Part shown: piece after piece, positions 26,330 through 36,699 of the stretch
Position numbering within the stretch: position 1 is the stretch's first letter
Layout of the letters: the number at the start of each line of letters is the position of its first letter
DNA from: Erysipelatoclostridium sp. AM42-17
GTDB lineage: Bacteria; Bacillota_I; Bacilli_A; Erysipelotrichales; Coprobacillaceae
Direction of reading: 5' to 3'
Assembly (NCBI RefSeq): GCF_003480255.1
Contig: NZ_QUIN01000007.1
Coordinates: forward strand, 1 to 64,000
DNA length: 64,000 bases
The notes under the pieces: model-generated
Seen by the model: the letters and a program-made list of their open reading frames with translations, nothing else
Told to the model about the DNA's origin: nothing
The model's database searches: none
Position numbers and translations under genes: made by a program

Positions 26330-27114
26330 AAAGAAGCAACACTCTCTGGCATATGATACTTAGATACCTGTGCTTGAACTTTAATAGTAAAGGATGTTTG
26401 TATCAGTCTTTCTTCTTTAGTATAGAAGAAATTTAAATGCGTGATAGGGATAAAGATTTGATGATCATTTTCTAGACAATCATAATATTGTCGATCTATT
26501 AAATATTGCATTTGTTTTAATTTAGAAGTGATCACAATTTTTTCTTTAAGGAGTGGTTTTTTTATCTCTATGGGTTCAAAGACAAGATATCCTCTTCCCT
26601 CCTTAATAAGTAAAAAAGCCGGATGTTTGAATGCTTGATGAGCCATTGAAAACTGATTATGATCTTGATCTTTAAATATAGAAAAAGAAAAATCATAATG
26701 TCCATCTTCTAAATTGCTTTCTAAATACTGCCCTGAAAATTCTACTAAATGATCAAGTTTATTAAAGATTTCATCCATATGAATACGACTGCATATTTTT
26801 TGAATCGTCTCAGGATTAAGAGAAATCACTAATTTAATAGCCTCAAGCTTTGCATCCTCATCTTGTAGATGACTAGTTTCTTTAATCCAATAAGCTAATC
26901 TTTCTATTTGTTGATTATATTGTTTAGCTAGTTCACTTCCATTTTTATTTAAAATACATTTTCCCTTTTCAACAATGAGATTTTCTTGATAAAAAAAATG
27001 AAGAATTCGGCTAATTGTTGCTTTAGACATATTAATTTTACGTGCCAAAGAAGTTACTGTTAAATTCTTATTTTTATATATTAATAATAAACATCTTATT
27101 TTTTCTTCTGTCAT
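26311..27114 (-). CDS. DtxR-like winged-helix regulator with unrecognised C-terminal domain
   Basis: Predicted DNA-binding regulator. Residues of about 1-65 form a winged helix (VTSLARKINMSKATISRILH as recognition region, then a LNKNGSELAKQYNQQ wing). The following helices, ERLAYWIKE...DEDAKLEAIKLVISLNPETIQKI, resemble the dimer/metal region of DtxR/MntR proteins. The last 140 residues match nothing I know. An ATG at 27114 after GGTGAG is preferred over a GTG at 27123. The same palindrome lies before this gene and before the DUF454 operon, so it probably controls both. The metal or redox signal is inference. Confidence 0.65.
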   Translation of the reverse strand: MTEEKIRCLLLIYKNKNLTVTSLARKINMSKATISRILHFFYQENLIVEKGKCILNKNGSELAKQYNQQIERLAYWIKETSHLQDEDAKLEAIKLVISLNPETIQKICSRIHMDEIFNKLDHLVEFSGQYLESNLEDGHYDFSFSIFKDQDHNQFSMAHQAFKHPAFLLIKEGRGYLVFEPIEIKKPLLKEKIVITSKLKQMQYLIDRQYYDCLENDHQIFIPITHLNFFYTKEERLIQTSFTIKVQAQVSKYHMPESVASLKILFH

Positions 27115-27133
27115 GTTACTCACCTACACAAAA

Positions 27134-27151
27134 GGTTAGCACACACTAACT
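27134..27151 (-). promoter_or_regulatory. Second operator copy, before the regulator gene
   Basis: GTTAG-CACACA-CTAAC matches the core at 26194-26209 exactly in both half-sites and spacing, with the shared flank ACTAACTAT. It lies 20 bases upstream of the regulator ATG, suggesting autoregulation. Confidence 0.7.
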
Positions 27152-27180
27152 ATTGTGTCAATTATATTACCGAGGAAATA

Positions 27181-27205
27181 AAAAAGATAGACTTACCATC
27201 TATCC
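27181..27205 (-). terminator. Terminator of the FMN-reductase-like gene
   Basis: GATAGA / TCTATC stem overlapping the end of the gene, with TTTTTTA following on the minus strand. The short six-base-pair stem makes it weak to moderate. Confidence 0.6.
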
Positions 27206-27744
27206 TTTATATTCTTACCCATAAGATAAGCTTGATTCATTGCTTCACTCTTTTCAATATCATTTTTATTACCTGTTTTCATACCTAATACATAGTCAAC
27301 AATTTGATTGCCACCTGCTCTAAAGCACTGTACATATTTTTTAAAGCATTCAATCATTATATCAAAATATTTTTCTTCCAGAGCTAATCCGGTTGTGATT
27401 AAATAGAAATCTTTATTCTTTAATATATTTTCAATCGCAAAGGTACGATCTAAGACACTTTTCATTTGACTATTCCAAGTATAAAAATATACTGGTGAAG
27501 CTAACACAATAACATCTGCTTCTAATAATTGTTGGTATAAACTCACCATATCATCTTTAAATACACAATTTCCATTATGATTACAACTACGACAACCAAT
27601 ACAGGGATGAATATTTAAATCACTTACACACACTTTTTGACATTCATGCCCCATTTCACTTGCCCCTTTGAGCATCTGATCTACTAAACGGTCTGTATTT
27701 CCTTTCTTTCTTGCACTTGACATTAACGCTAATACTTTTGCCAT
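27193..27744 (-). CDS. NADPH-dependent FMN reductase / iron-sulfur flavoprotein-like
   Basis: Flavodoxin-fold oxidoreductase. LALMSSARKKGNTDRLVDQML binds FMN phosphate near the N-terminus. CIGCRSCNHNGNCVFKDDM contains four Cys spaced like the cluster-binding motif of archaeal/clostridial iron-sulfur flavoproteins. ASPVYFYTWNSQMKSVLDRT is the second FMN loop. At 183 aa it is typical. The upstream ATG is directly against AGGAGG, so the ATG at 27744 is preferred. Substrate unknown; a role in redox or oxidative stress is possible. Confidence 0.82.
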   Translation of the reverse strand: MAKVLALMSSARKKGNTDRLVDQMLKGASEMGHECQKVCVSDLNIHPCIGCRSCNHNGNCVFKDDMVSLYQQLLEADVIVLASPVYFYTWNSQMKSVLDRTFAIENILKNKDFYLITTGLALEEKYFDIMIECFKKYVQCFRAGGNQIVDYVLGMKTGNKNDIEKSEAMNQAYLMGKNIKDRW

Positions 27745-27855
27745 TTTCATTCCTCCTATTTATATTATAGAAAGTCACTATTTAGCTTACAATTTTGATT
27801 ACTAATCATTTTCATAAGTAAAACAAATTATTATCCACTGGATTACAAATCGTAC

Positions 27856-28005
27856 ATGATATATTACTATATCAATGCAGAGCTATTTTATATCCTCTTT
27901 TCGACAAAATCACAACGTCTCACTAAAATTCAAGTCATCAATTTTATCTTATTTTTATTAATTTATTTGATTTTTCAAGATAATATCATGATATTTTTCA
28001 CATAA
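27856..28005 (+). other. Possible 49-codon membrane-peptide ORF in the 288-base intergenic region
   Basis: The stretch 27751-28038 between the divergent flavoprotein and sulfotransferase genes is the longest non-coding gap. It holds promoter-like A+T-rich sequence and one open frame of 49 codons with a single hydrophobic helix (QVINFILFLLIYLIF). No ribosome site precedes its ATG, and such A+T-rich sequence yields hydrophobic frames by chance. I see nothing else there. Confidence 0.15.
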
Positions 28006-28038
28006 TTTAAAGACATAATTGCCTTGAGGTGAAAACAT

Positions 28039-29676
28039 GTGAAACATATTAAAAAAATACTCATTCTTCTTTTATCCATGACTTTTATACTTTTATGTTT
28101 TACTTTCTATGAACCATTAGAAACTGAAGCATATAGTGATGATGAAAATGCTATCAGCTATGTTAAACTTCATCATACCAGTGATTATCCCATTACGATT
28201 TATAGTGAGACATATCAAAGTCAAATCAATACTCAGATTAATAAAATTATCAATCATCATCAATATACTTTTGATCAACCTTTGTTAATTGAAAATCCGT
28301 ATGGTACAAATACAACAGGCATCTATGCATACTTTGAAACAGATGAATTATTACAAGCCAGTTATACTATCCACTGTGATGGGTATCAAGATTTCTCACG
28401 TACATTAAATAACAATACCTTAACTGGTTATACCACCAAACATGAATATTTATTAATTGGTTCTATTCCTGGTAAAACAAATACGATTACCTTAACTCTT
28501 ACCAATCAAGCAGGAAAAATAGTGAATACTTTATCATGGTCTTATCGTGCTCCTGAGTTACAAGGAGGAAATCAGTATTTAACTGTAGATAAGACTCATC
28601 AAGAATCAGCTTCACTAACAAATGGTCTTTATACTGTTTTAGGTAACGATGTTACTGAAGATAGCGAAGATCAAGCCTATATGCGTCTTTATGATAATGA
28701 TGGTGTCATTCGTAGTGAAATTCCTATTATTTCTTATCGTAGTCATCGTATTCTCTTTGATCAAAATGTAATGTATTTTTCAATATCAAGTTCACAAATT
28801 GTTGGGATTGGACAAACAGGATATGTTAGTCAATTTTATAATACTGGTGAATATAAATTACATCATGATTATATCTTTGATGATCAGCATAATCTCATTG
28901 TTCTAGCAAGTAAAAAGAACGCTAAAACCAGTGAAGATAAGATTATTATGATTGAAAACGGTACAGGTACCGTCACTGAACTTGTAGATTTAATTGATTT
29001 ATTACCTGATTACTATAAAACAACATCTTTACCAGATGGTGCAGATGATTTAGATTGGATGCATATTAATTCTTTAGCTTTAGTTGATCATTCTAATTTA
29101 ATTATTAGTTCTCGTGAAACTTCAACCATTATTAAAATTAATCAGATTTATAGTTCTCCAACGATTGATTATATGATTGGATCTGATCAATTTTGGAAAG
29201 AAAGTGGATATGACAATCTATTATTAGATCAAACCAGCGACTTTTCTTTACAAGCAGGTCAACACTGTGTGACCTATGTTAAAGATAATTCATTAAATGA
29301 AGGACAATATTATCTTTATTTATATAACAATAATCTTGCTGTTAGTACAACCAGAGCCAATTATGATTGGAAAAATGATCCTCATTATTCTCTTGCTTAC
29401 TATAATCTAAAAAAAGGGACATCTTATTATTATAAATATCTGATTGATGAAAATAATCGTACTGTAGAATTAGTACAAAGTATCCCTGTTGATTATTCAG
29501 GATATGTCAGCAGTGTTCAAGAATTAAATGGACATATCATCATTGATAGTGGTATGGCGATGTCATGGAGTGAGTATAGTCAAGATGGTACTCTTCTACA
29601 AAAATATACAACAACCGGTGGTAAATTTGTATATCGTGTCTTTAAGTATGATTATTTAGGATACTGGTTTCAATAA
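28039..29676 (+). CDS. Arylsulfate sulfotransferase (AssT-like)
   Basis: Secreted enzyme predicted to transfer sulfate from one phenolic sulfate ester to another phenol without PAPS. A signal peptide or anchor (residues 1-32) is followed by an Ig-like N-terminal domain to about residue 170 (YTIHCDGYQDFSRTL, HEYLLIGSIPGKTNTI) and a six-bladed beta-propeller. DWMHINSLALV and LIISSRETSTIIKI match the AssT active-site His and Arg neighbourhood. At 545 aa it is family-sized. The start is GTG six bases after GAGGTGA; an ATG two bases upstream is followed at once by TGA. No thiol-oxidase partner gene is adjacent. Confidence 0.85.
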   Translation: MKHIKKILILLLSMTFILLCFTFYEPLETEAYSDDENAISYVKLHHTSDYPITIYSETYQSQINTQINKIINHHQYTFDQPLLIENPYGTNTTGIYAYFETDELLQASYTIHCDGYQDFSRTLNNNTLTGYTTKHEYLLIGSIPGKTNTITLTLTNQAGKIVNTLSWSYRAPELQGGNQYLTVDKTHQESASLTNGLYTVLGNDVTEDSEDQAYMRLYDNDGVIRSEIPIISYRSHRILFDQNVMYFSISSSQIVGIGQTGYVSQFYNTGEYKLHHDYIFDDQHNLIVLASKKNAKTSEDKIIMIENGTGTVTELVDLIDLLPDYYKTTSLPDGADDLDWMHINSLALVDHSNLIISSRETSTIIKINQIYSSPTIDYMIGSDQFWKESGYDNLLLDQTSDFSLQAGQHCVTYVKDNSLNEGQYYLYLYNNNLAVSTTRANYDWKNDPHYSLAYYNLKKGTSYYYKYLIDENNRTVELVQSIPVDYSGYVSSVQELNGHIIIDSGMAMSWSEYSQDGTLLQKYTTTGGKFVYRVFKYDYLGYWFQ

Positions 29677-29728
29677 AAGAACTTAGATTGCTTTTAGTTT
29701 ATCTAAAAGCAAGACTAAGTTCTTTTTG
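29676..29728. terminator. Bidirectional terminator between assT and lysR
   Basis: Long stem built from AAAGAACTTAG / CTAAGTTCTTT and an inner TTGCTTTTAG / CTAAAAGCAA, with A and T runs on opposite sides. It overlaps the last codons of the convergent LysR gene. Confidence 0.85.
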
Positions 29729-30531
29729 TTTTCTTTTAAATACCAACAATAAAAGGTTGCTTTTGCTTCCTTATCACTGATTGGAATGATTTTTCTATTT
29801 TCAGGTACTTTTTCATGAGATAAAGTATAAGTCGAAGTAAATGAAGGTAATGATGATAATTCCATTAAATCAAAAAATTCACTCCGGTCTTTTTGAACAA
29901 GAAACTTGGTATGTGGCATTTTTCTTTTATGAATATCGTGCCAAAAGCCAATATTAGACATGAGTAGCATTCTTTGTCCATCCATTTCTTTCATGGATAA
30001 AGATTTTCTACCCGCAAAAGGATGATCTAACGGTAAAGAAAAGAAAATTTCTTCTTCCATAAAAGGAACTGAACCCATCATATCATCATCACTTGGAATA
30101 GGCATAATAATAATAGAATAAGTTTTATCTTTTAGTCCACGAATTAAAACATCCATATCTTTCATTTCACTAGAAAATGTTTTTTGACTATATATTTGCG
30201 ATACTCTTTTATTCATTTCCAGAATAGGAGCTGGTGCACAAGACCCCATTGCAAAAGTATGTTGTTTACGATCAAAGTCTTTAATTTGTTTTTTCATATC
30301 ATCAGCGTCACTGACAATTCTTTTGGCTAGATCAACAGCCATTAAACCTGTTTCATTTAAAGTTAATTTATTTTTAGAGCGGATAAATAAAGAAACTTCT
30401 AATTCTTCTTCTAAACGTTGCATGGATCTTGTAAGTACCGGTTGTGAAATATGTAATTGTTTAGCCGCTCCTACTAATGTCTTGCATTCATAAAATGCAA
30501 TAAGATGTCTAAGTTGTTCAAGTTCTATCAT
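29683..30531 (-). CDS. LysR-family transcriptional regulator
   Basis: DNA-binding regulator. The N-terminal helix-turn-helix (LRHLIAFYECKTLVGAAKQLHISQPVLTRSMQRLEEEL, about residues 5-42) is classic LysR. The rest is an effector-binding domain that looks degenerate but keeps LFIRSKNKLTLNETG. Upstream in-frame codons lack a ribosome site. The ATG at 30531 follows GGAGGG and gives 282 aa, the usual length. It converges with assT and diverges from the phosphatase/MATE pair, which may be its target. Inducer unknown. Confidence 0.88.
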   Translation of the reverse strand: MIELEQLRHLIAFYECKTLVGAAKQLHISQPVLTRSMQRLEEELEVSLFIRSKNKLTLNETGLMAVDLAKRIVSDADDMKKQIKDFDRKQHTFAMGSCAPAPILEMNKRVSQIYSQKTFSSEMKDMDVLIRGLKDKTYSIIIMPIPSDDDMMGSVPFMEEEIFFSLPLDHPFAGRKSLSMKEMDGQRMLLMSNIGFWHDIHKRKMPHTKFLVQKDRSEFFDLMELSSLPSFTSTYTLSHEKVPENRKIIPISDKEAKATFYCWYLKENKKNLVLLLDKLKAI

Positions 30532-30637
30532 CCTGTTCCCTCCACTATGCAATTTTATTATAGCAGTTTTCATTATTTATATTGTACTTTTTTATTTTTA
30601 TTCCTTAAAATAAGAATGAAAAAGGGAGGTACTTATA

Positions 30638-31213
30638 ATGAAAAAAACACTTTATTTGATGAGACACGGTCAAACATTATTTAATTTACAACATAAAATC
30701 CAAGGATGGTGTGATACTCCACTTACACCTTTAGGTATCAAACAAGCAAAGAAAGCAAGTGAATATTTTACAAACAATCATATTGTCTTCGATCATGCTT
30801 ATGCTTCTACTTCTGAAAGAGCTTGTGATACTTTAGAACTTGTTACAAGTATGCCTTATACTAGAGTAAAAGGTTTAAAAGAATGGAATTTTGGTGCTTT
30901 TGAAGGAAAAGACGAATGTTTAAACCCTAAACTACCTTATGGTGATTTCTTTAAACAATTTGGTGGTGAAGGGGAAATGGAATTACGTGAAAGAATGTCC
31001 AAGACACTTACTGATATTATGAATAAAGATGATCATGAAGTTGTATTAGCGGTATCACATGGTGCAGCTTGTGCTCAATTCTATCGTGCATGGGAAGAAC
31101 ATGCTAAAGTGAAAAAGACAGAAAGATTTTATAATTGTTGTATCCAAAAATATGAATATGAAGACGGTATTTTTACATTAGTAGAATTATTTAACCGTAA
31201 TATTACTGAATAA
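30638..31213 (+). CDS. Histidine phosphatase family protein
   Basis: Cytosolic phosphatase of the phosphoglycerate-mutase-like superfamily. LYLMRHGQTLFNLQHKIQGWCDTPLT carries the RHG phospho-His motif with its typical surroundings. YASTSERACDTLELV, EWNFGAFEGKD and AVSHGAACAQF (second catalytic His) follow in order. At 191 aa it is normal. AGGGAGG precedes the ATG. The MATE gene starts two bases after its stop. The physiological substrate is unknown. Confidence 0.88.
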   Translation: MKKTLYLMRHGQTLFNLQHKIQGWCDTPLTPLGIKQAKKASEYFTNNHIVFDHAYASTSERACDTLELVTSMPYTRVKGLKEWNFGAFEGKDECLNPKLPYGDFFKQFGGEGEMELRERMSKTLTDIMNKDDHEVVLAVSHGAACAQFYRAWEEHAKVKKTERFYNCCIQKYEYEDGIFTLVELFNRNITE

Positions 31214-31214
31214 T

Positions 31215-32570
31215 ATGAATACGATTAAAAGAAAATCATTAAATAGTAATGTAGATTTAATTAATGGTCCTATTTTTAAATCATTAATTATCTTTGCTTT
31301 ACCTCTATTCATTTCAAATATTTTTCAACAATTATATAATACTGTCGATACCATGATTGTCGGTAACTTCTTAGGGGATGCCTCTTTAGCCGCTATTGGA
31401 TCTTGTACTTCAATCTATGATTTATTAGTTGGTTTTGCCTTAGGTATAGGCAATGGTTTAGCCATTGTTACTGCAAGAAGTTACGGTTCTAAAGATGAAA
31501 ACTTGCTTAAAAAATCAGTAGCGAGTTCTTTAGTTATTGGGATTGTCGTTTCGATTTCACTTACTATTATTGGTTTAATCTTTTTAAACTCTTTACTTCA
31601 TTTATTAAATACACCAACTAAAATTATTAATGAAGCATACAGTTATATTTTCTTTATTGTGTTATTTATTATTGTTATGTTTGCATATAATCTATGTGCT
31701 GGTTTAATGAGAGCGATTGGTAATAGTGTTATGCCACTGGTATTTCTCATTGTCTCTTCTGTTTTAAATATTGTTTTAGATTTATTATTTATTACACAAT
31801 TACATATGGGAATACAAGGAGCTGCTGTTGCTACGGTTATTTCCCAAGGTGTTTCAGTTATTTTATGTATTATTTATATGTTTAAAAAGACACCTTTACT
31901 TTTACCTAAAAAAGAACATTTTAAATATGATCAAGAATTATATAAAGAATTATTAGGTCAAGGATTTTCAATGGGATTTATGAGTTGTATTGTTTCAGCT
32001 GGTTCTGTTATTTTACAATATGGAATTAATAATTTAGGTTATCTTATTATTGCTGGTCATACTGCTGCTAGAAAGTTATACATGTTCTTTAATATGCCTT
32101 TTACAGCTATGGCTCTAGCTATTTCTACTTTTGTTTCCCAAAATAAAGGAGCAAACCAAAAAGATAGAATAAAAAAAGCTTTAAGATATGCTTATATTTA
32201 TGATATTGTAGGTGCGGCTATTGTTACTGTTTTAATCTTATTATTTGGTTCATCTCTTGTTAAGATGATTTCTGGTTCAAGCCAAGAAGTTGTTTTACAT
32301 AATGGAACATTATATTTAACTATTGTGGCGCCATTCTATGCAATATTAGGTATTTTAATGCAAACAAGATATGCTTTACAAGGAATTGGTCAAAAACTAT
32401 TACCATTAGTTTCAAGTATTATTGAATTTGTAGGAAAGATTATCTTTGTTTTTATCTTTATTCCTCGTTTTCAATATATGGCAGTTATTTTCTGTGAACC
32501 GGTTATTTGGTGTGTCATGACCATTCAGTTAGTTTATTCATTCTATCATAATGCTTATATAAGAAACTAA
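31215..32570 (+). CDS. MATE-family efflux transporter, copy 2
   Basis: Twelve-helix membrane antiporter. FALPLFISNIFQQLYNTVDTMIVGNFLGDASLAAIG is the NorM/DinF-like opening and GQGFSMGFMSCIVSAGSVILQYGIN starts the second half (segments quoted only to show the pattern). At 451 aa it is full length. It starts one base after the phosphatase stop with no ribosome site of its own, so it depends on translational coupling. It is more like DinF/NorM-type sodium-dependent exporters than the copy at 20185-21510. Substrate unknown. Confidence 0.9.
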   Translation: MNTIKRKSLNSNVDLINGPIFKSLIIFALPLFISNIFQQLYNTVDTMIVGNFLGDASLAAIGSCTSIYDLLVGFALGIGNGLAIVTARSYGSKDENLLKKSVASSLVIGIVVSISLTIIGLIFLNSLLHLLNTPTKIINEAYSYIFFIVLFIIVMFAYNLCAGLMRAIGNSVMPLVFLIVSSVLNIVLDLLFITQLHMGIQGAAVATVISQGVSVILCIIYMFKKTPLLLPKKEHFKYDQELYKELLGQGFSMGFMSCIVSAGSVILQYGINNLGYLIIAGHTAARKLYMFFNMPFTAMALAISTFVSQNKGANQKDRIKKALRYAYIYDIVGAAIVTVLILLFGSSLVKMISGSSQEVVLHNGTLYLTIVAPFYAILGILMQTRYALQGIGQKLLPLVSSIIEFVGKIIFVFIFIPRFQYMAVIFCEPVIWCVMTIQLVYSFYHNAYIRN

Positions 32571-32613
32571 AACGGGCAACCCTTATCAAAGAAAATAGAA
32601 TTATGATCGACTA

Positions 32614-32647
32614 AAAAAGGAAATTGAGTTTTCTCAATTTCCTTTTT
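32614..32647. terminator. Bidirectional terminator
   Basis: Perfect 15-bp stem AAAAAGGAAATTGAG / CTCAATTTCCTTTTT with loop TTTT. It serves the plus-strand MATE gene and the minus-strand IIB-ROK gene. Confidence 0.92.
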
Positions 32648-32653
32648 ACATTA

Positions 32654-34051
32654 TTACATGACTTTTTGATAACATGATAATAATGTTCCCGCTAACATAT
32701 ACTCTTGTAGATAATCAATCTTTATAATAGGTGGAATGTATTCTTCAGGTAGGTATTTTTTTACTTCATTATAAAGATCTTGTACATCCGTTATAAGGAA
32801 ACAACACATCACAATTTCTTGAGGATCAAGTAAACTAATGATAGAAACAATCGTTTTAGCCATTGATTCAATTGCTCCTTCAGGTGTTTGATGAAGTTCT
32901 AAAGCATTTTTGGTTAAATTTAAAGGTAAAAATTGAACTTCTCCTGATACATGATGTTTTCCTGTTAATAAACGGTCATGGACAATATTACCCACGCCAG
33001 CATATGAGATAATTGGTTGAAATATAAGTGAAAGTGAATGATATTGATTTTGGGAAGCATGATATCCTAAAGCAACAGCATTCACATCATTTTCAAAGTA
33101 AAAATGTTGTGCATATCTTTTAGTAAAGTATTCAAAATATAAATCATCTAACCCATCAATCATCATAGAGGTAATACGATCTTCATGAATTATACCTGGC
33201 ATAGCAATACCAATAACTTGTACATTAGTATATTGAGCTAAAATACTATCGATCACATCATAATAATCTTGAATATACAACGTTTTTTTAATAATTTCAT
33301 TATCAGCTAAAATTTGATTATTTTCTCCATAAAGACGATATGCAATATGAATACGATGAGAATTTCTTACAAAACCTAAACATAAAATTTTCTTTCCTGT
33401 AGGTTCAATATTATTAAGTTTAACTGGGGATTGAGTTGTAGGTAAGATTTTTTTCTTTTCATTTCTTTTTTCTTCAATAAGTGCTAACATGGCTTTTACA
33501 TCATATTTAGCAAATATTCTGGAAGGAATCTTAACGACAATTTGATTCTGTAAAATTTCACTTACTTTAGCACACATATAAGAAATTTGCGGCGCTAATA
33601 AAATCATGTCATAATCATGTCCTACTTTATATAGATTATTATATCCTATAGCATCTACATGGATGTCAATGCCTAATAGTTCTACTGCCTCATTCATTTT
33701 TTGAGCAAAATAGCTGGTTGTGAGTCCTCCCGAACATGATAATAATACTTTTAATTTATGATGATTCGTTAAATGTTTAGTGCTATCTAACATTTCATTA
33801 AATAAATATACTGCATGGCGCATGTTTTTAAATTGAAAATGTAGGTAAAATTCTATTTCTTCAGTAATAATATTTTTTACTGAAAATTCTATGATACTTA
33901 AAGGATGAAAACATATTTGTCCTATTCCATATTTTGTTTCCATCTTAATTTCACCATCATCTACAAGATATAACTTACAATCATCCTGATTATGACTTAA
34001 AATCCATTTTTTATATACATTAATATAAATATCATTTAAAAATTCATCCAT
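32654..34051 (-). CDS. PTS EIIB-like domain fused to a ROK-like sensor domain
   Basis: Unusual fusion. The first ~100 residues match nothing I know. Next is a lactose/cellobiose-type EIIB domain: KVLLSCSGGLTTSYFAQKM, with the Cys in the phosphorylation position (about residue 106), then DYDMILLAPQISYM and an ending like IIB. A linker leads to a ROK-fold domain of about 245 residues with VIGIAMPGI, FYFENDVNAVALGYH and GKHHVSGEVQFLPL. The ROK phosphate-binding DxGxT motif and zinc Cys cluster are missing, so sugar-kinase activity is unlikely. An ATG at 34066 is upstream of the ribosome site; 34051 is better. It neighbours RpiR and GH1, suggesting a PTS-state sensor. Confidence 0.7.
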   Translation of the reverse strand: MDEFLNDIYINVYKKWILSHNQDDCKLYLVDDGEIKMETKYGIGQICFHPLSIIEFSVKNIITEEIEFYLHFQFKNMRHAVYLFNEMLDSTKHLTNHHKLKVLLSCSGGLTTSYFAQKMNEAVELLGIDIHVDAIGYNNLYKVGHDYDMILLAPQISYMCAKVSEILQNQIVVKIPSRIFAKYDVKAMLALIEEKRNEKKKILPTTQSPVKLNNIEPTGKKILCLGFVRNSHRIHIAYRLYGENNQILADNEIIKKTLYIQDYYDVIDSILAQYTNVQVIGIAMPGIIHEDRITSMMIDGLDDLYFEYFTKRYAQHFYFENDVNAVALGYHASQNQYHSLSLIFQPIISYAGVGNIVHDRLLTGKHHVSGEVQFLPLNLTKNALELHQTPEGAIESMAKTIVSIISLLDPQEIVMCCFLITDVQDLYNEVKKYLPEEYIPPIIKIDYLQEYMLAGTLLSCYQKVM

Positions 34052-34091
34052 CGTTATACCTCCCATGCCTTTTGTTTACATCATTATTATA

Positions 34092-34131
34092 ATAAAAAAA
34101 TCTATAATAATAATGTAAATTACTATTATAG
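34092..34131 (-). terminator. Terminator of the first rpiR gene
   Basis: Near-perfect 31-base palindrome (arms TCTATAATA / TATTATAGA with inner TAAT/ATTA) followed by TTTTTTTATT on the minus strand. It also lies just before the IIB-ROK gene, so it separates the two transcripts. Confidence 0.7.
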
Positions 34132-34199
34132 AAACAAATTTTTCTTTATTTTTTCAATCTTTAATTTAAATTTGAAAAAAATTTATCTTTTATATCTAA

Positions 34200-35090
34200 T
34201 TATGACTCTATTTCATCATTTAATAATGATACATTAGAGAAACGTTCATAATCTAATTGTTTAGATATTTCTTTTTTTGTTTTAATATGTTCATCATAAT
34301 TAGCTTCAAAAATACAAGCAAAAATTAAATCTAATAAATAATGAATAGCAATATTAGATGAAAATGTAGCAATTTTATTAGATAGTTTCTCTTTAGTCGT
34401 AATGGGTAACCAGGCATCTGCCAGTTTAGAAAAAGTATTATCACCAATACTGGTTAGAGTCACCACGGGATATCCCTTTTCTTTTATTCTCTTTAATGGT
34501 GATAATAATTCTAAAGTTTCACCTGAATAAGAAACAAATAAAGAACATGTATCTTTATTTGTATAATAAGAATAATAGTAATAAGCATCTTCATCTTGAA
34601 TGATATTTACAGTTTTACCTATTGTTCGCATTTTTAGTTTAAAATCATAAGCAACACTAATTGGATGAGTTATACCATATACATTGATGATTTGACTGGA
34701 TCTAAGCAATAATATAGCTTTTTGAAAACTATCATGTTCTAATAACTGATAAGTATCTAAAATACTTTCTGATAATAATGATGATAGATTCTTAGCGATG
34801 GTGAAAATTGAATCACCTTGTTTAAAAGGATAATTAGCGTCAACATGTGTTGTTTGTTTATTTAAATAATTCATTTCTTCAATTAAAGCTTTTTTAAGTT
34901 CCTTCCAGCCTTGATAACCGCATTTTTTAGATAAACGAACTGTCGTAGATAATGAAGTATATGTATTTTTTGATATTTCTGAAATAGAAACATCCTGCAT
35001 ACGATGTTGGTTATCTAATAAATAATGAGCAACAGTTTGTTCATTGGCAGTAAGATGATCATAGTATTCTAGTTTTTGAATGAGTAACAT
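34200..35090 (-). CDS. MurR/RpiR-family regulator with SIS domain, copy 1
   Basis: Sugar-phosphate-responsive regulator. An N-terminal helix-turn-helix (SISEISKNTYTSLSTTVRLSKKCGYQGW, about residues 37-65) is joined to a SIS sugar-phosphate-binding domain (SLFVSYSGETLELLSPL, PVVTLTSIGDNTFSKLAD). At 296 aa it is full length. It is divergent from the GH1-YczE operon and a palindrome lies between them, so it probably controls that operon and itself. A paralog is at 37532-38416. Confidence 0.9.
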   Translation of the reverse strand: MLLIQKLEYYDHLTANEQTVAHYLLDNQHRMQDVSISEISKNTYTSLSTTVRLSKKCGYQGWKELKKALIEEMNYLNKQTTHVDANYPFKQGDSIFTIAKNLSSLLSESILDTYQLLEHDSFQKAILLLRSSQIINVYGITHPISVAYDFKLKMRTIGKTVNIIQDEDAYYYYSYYTNKDTCSLFVSYSGETLELLSPLKRIKEKGYPVVTLTSIGDNTFSKLADAWLPITTKEKLSNKIATFSSNIAIHYLLDLIFACIFEANYDEHIKTKKEISKQLDYERFSNVSLLNDEIES

Positions 35091-35113
35091 ATTTTCCTCC
35101 TTTTTATAGATAA

Positions 35114-35161
35114 TTGGAAATTTATAGCTTTATTTTACCTATATTTGGAAAAAATTTCCAA
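35114..35161. promoter_or_regulatory. Likely RpiR operator in the divergent rpiR/GH1 promoter region
   Basis: TTGGAAA-AAA-TTTCCAA (35145-35161) is a perfect 17-base palindrome. A matching half-site TTGGAAATTT is at 35114-35123. Its place between divergent regulator and GH1 genes supports an operator; binding is inferred. Confidence 0.6.
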
Positions 35162-35196
35162 TTTTACTATTAAATTATCTATTTTACAGGAAATAA

Positions 35197-36698
<1,502 letters not shown>

Positions 36699-36699
<1 letters not shown>

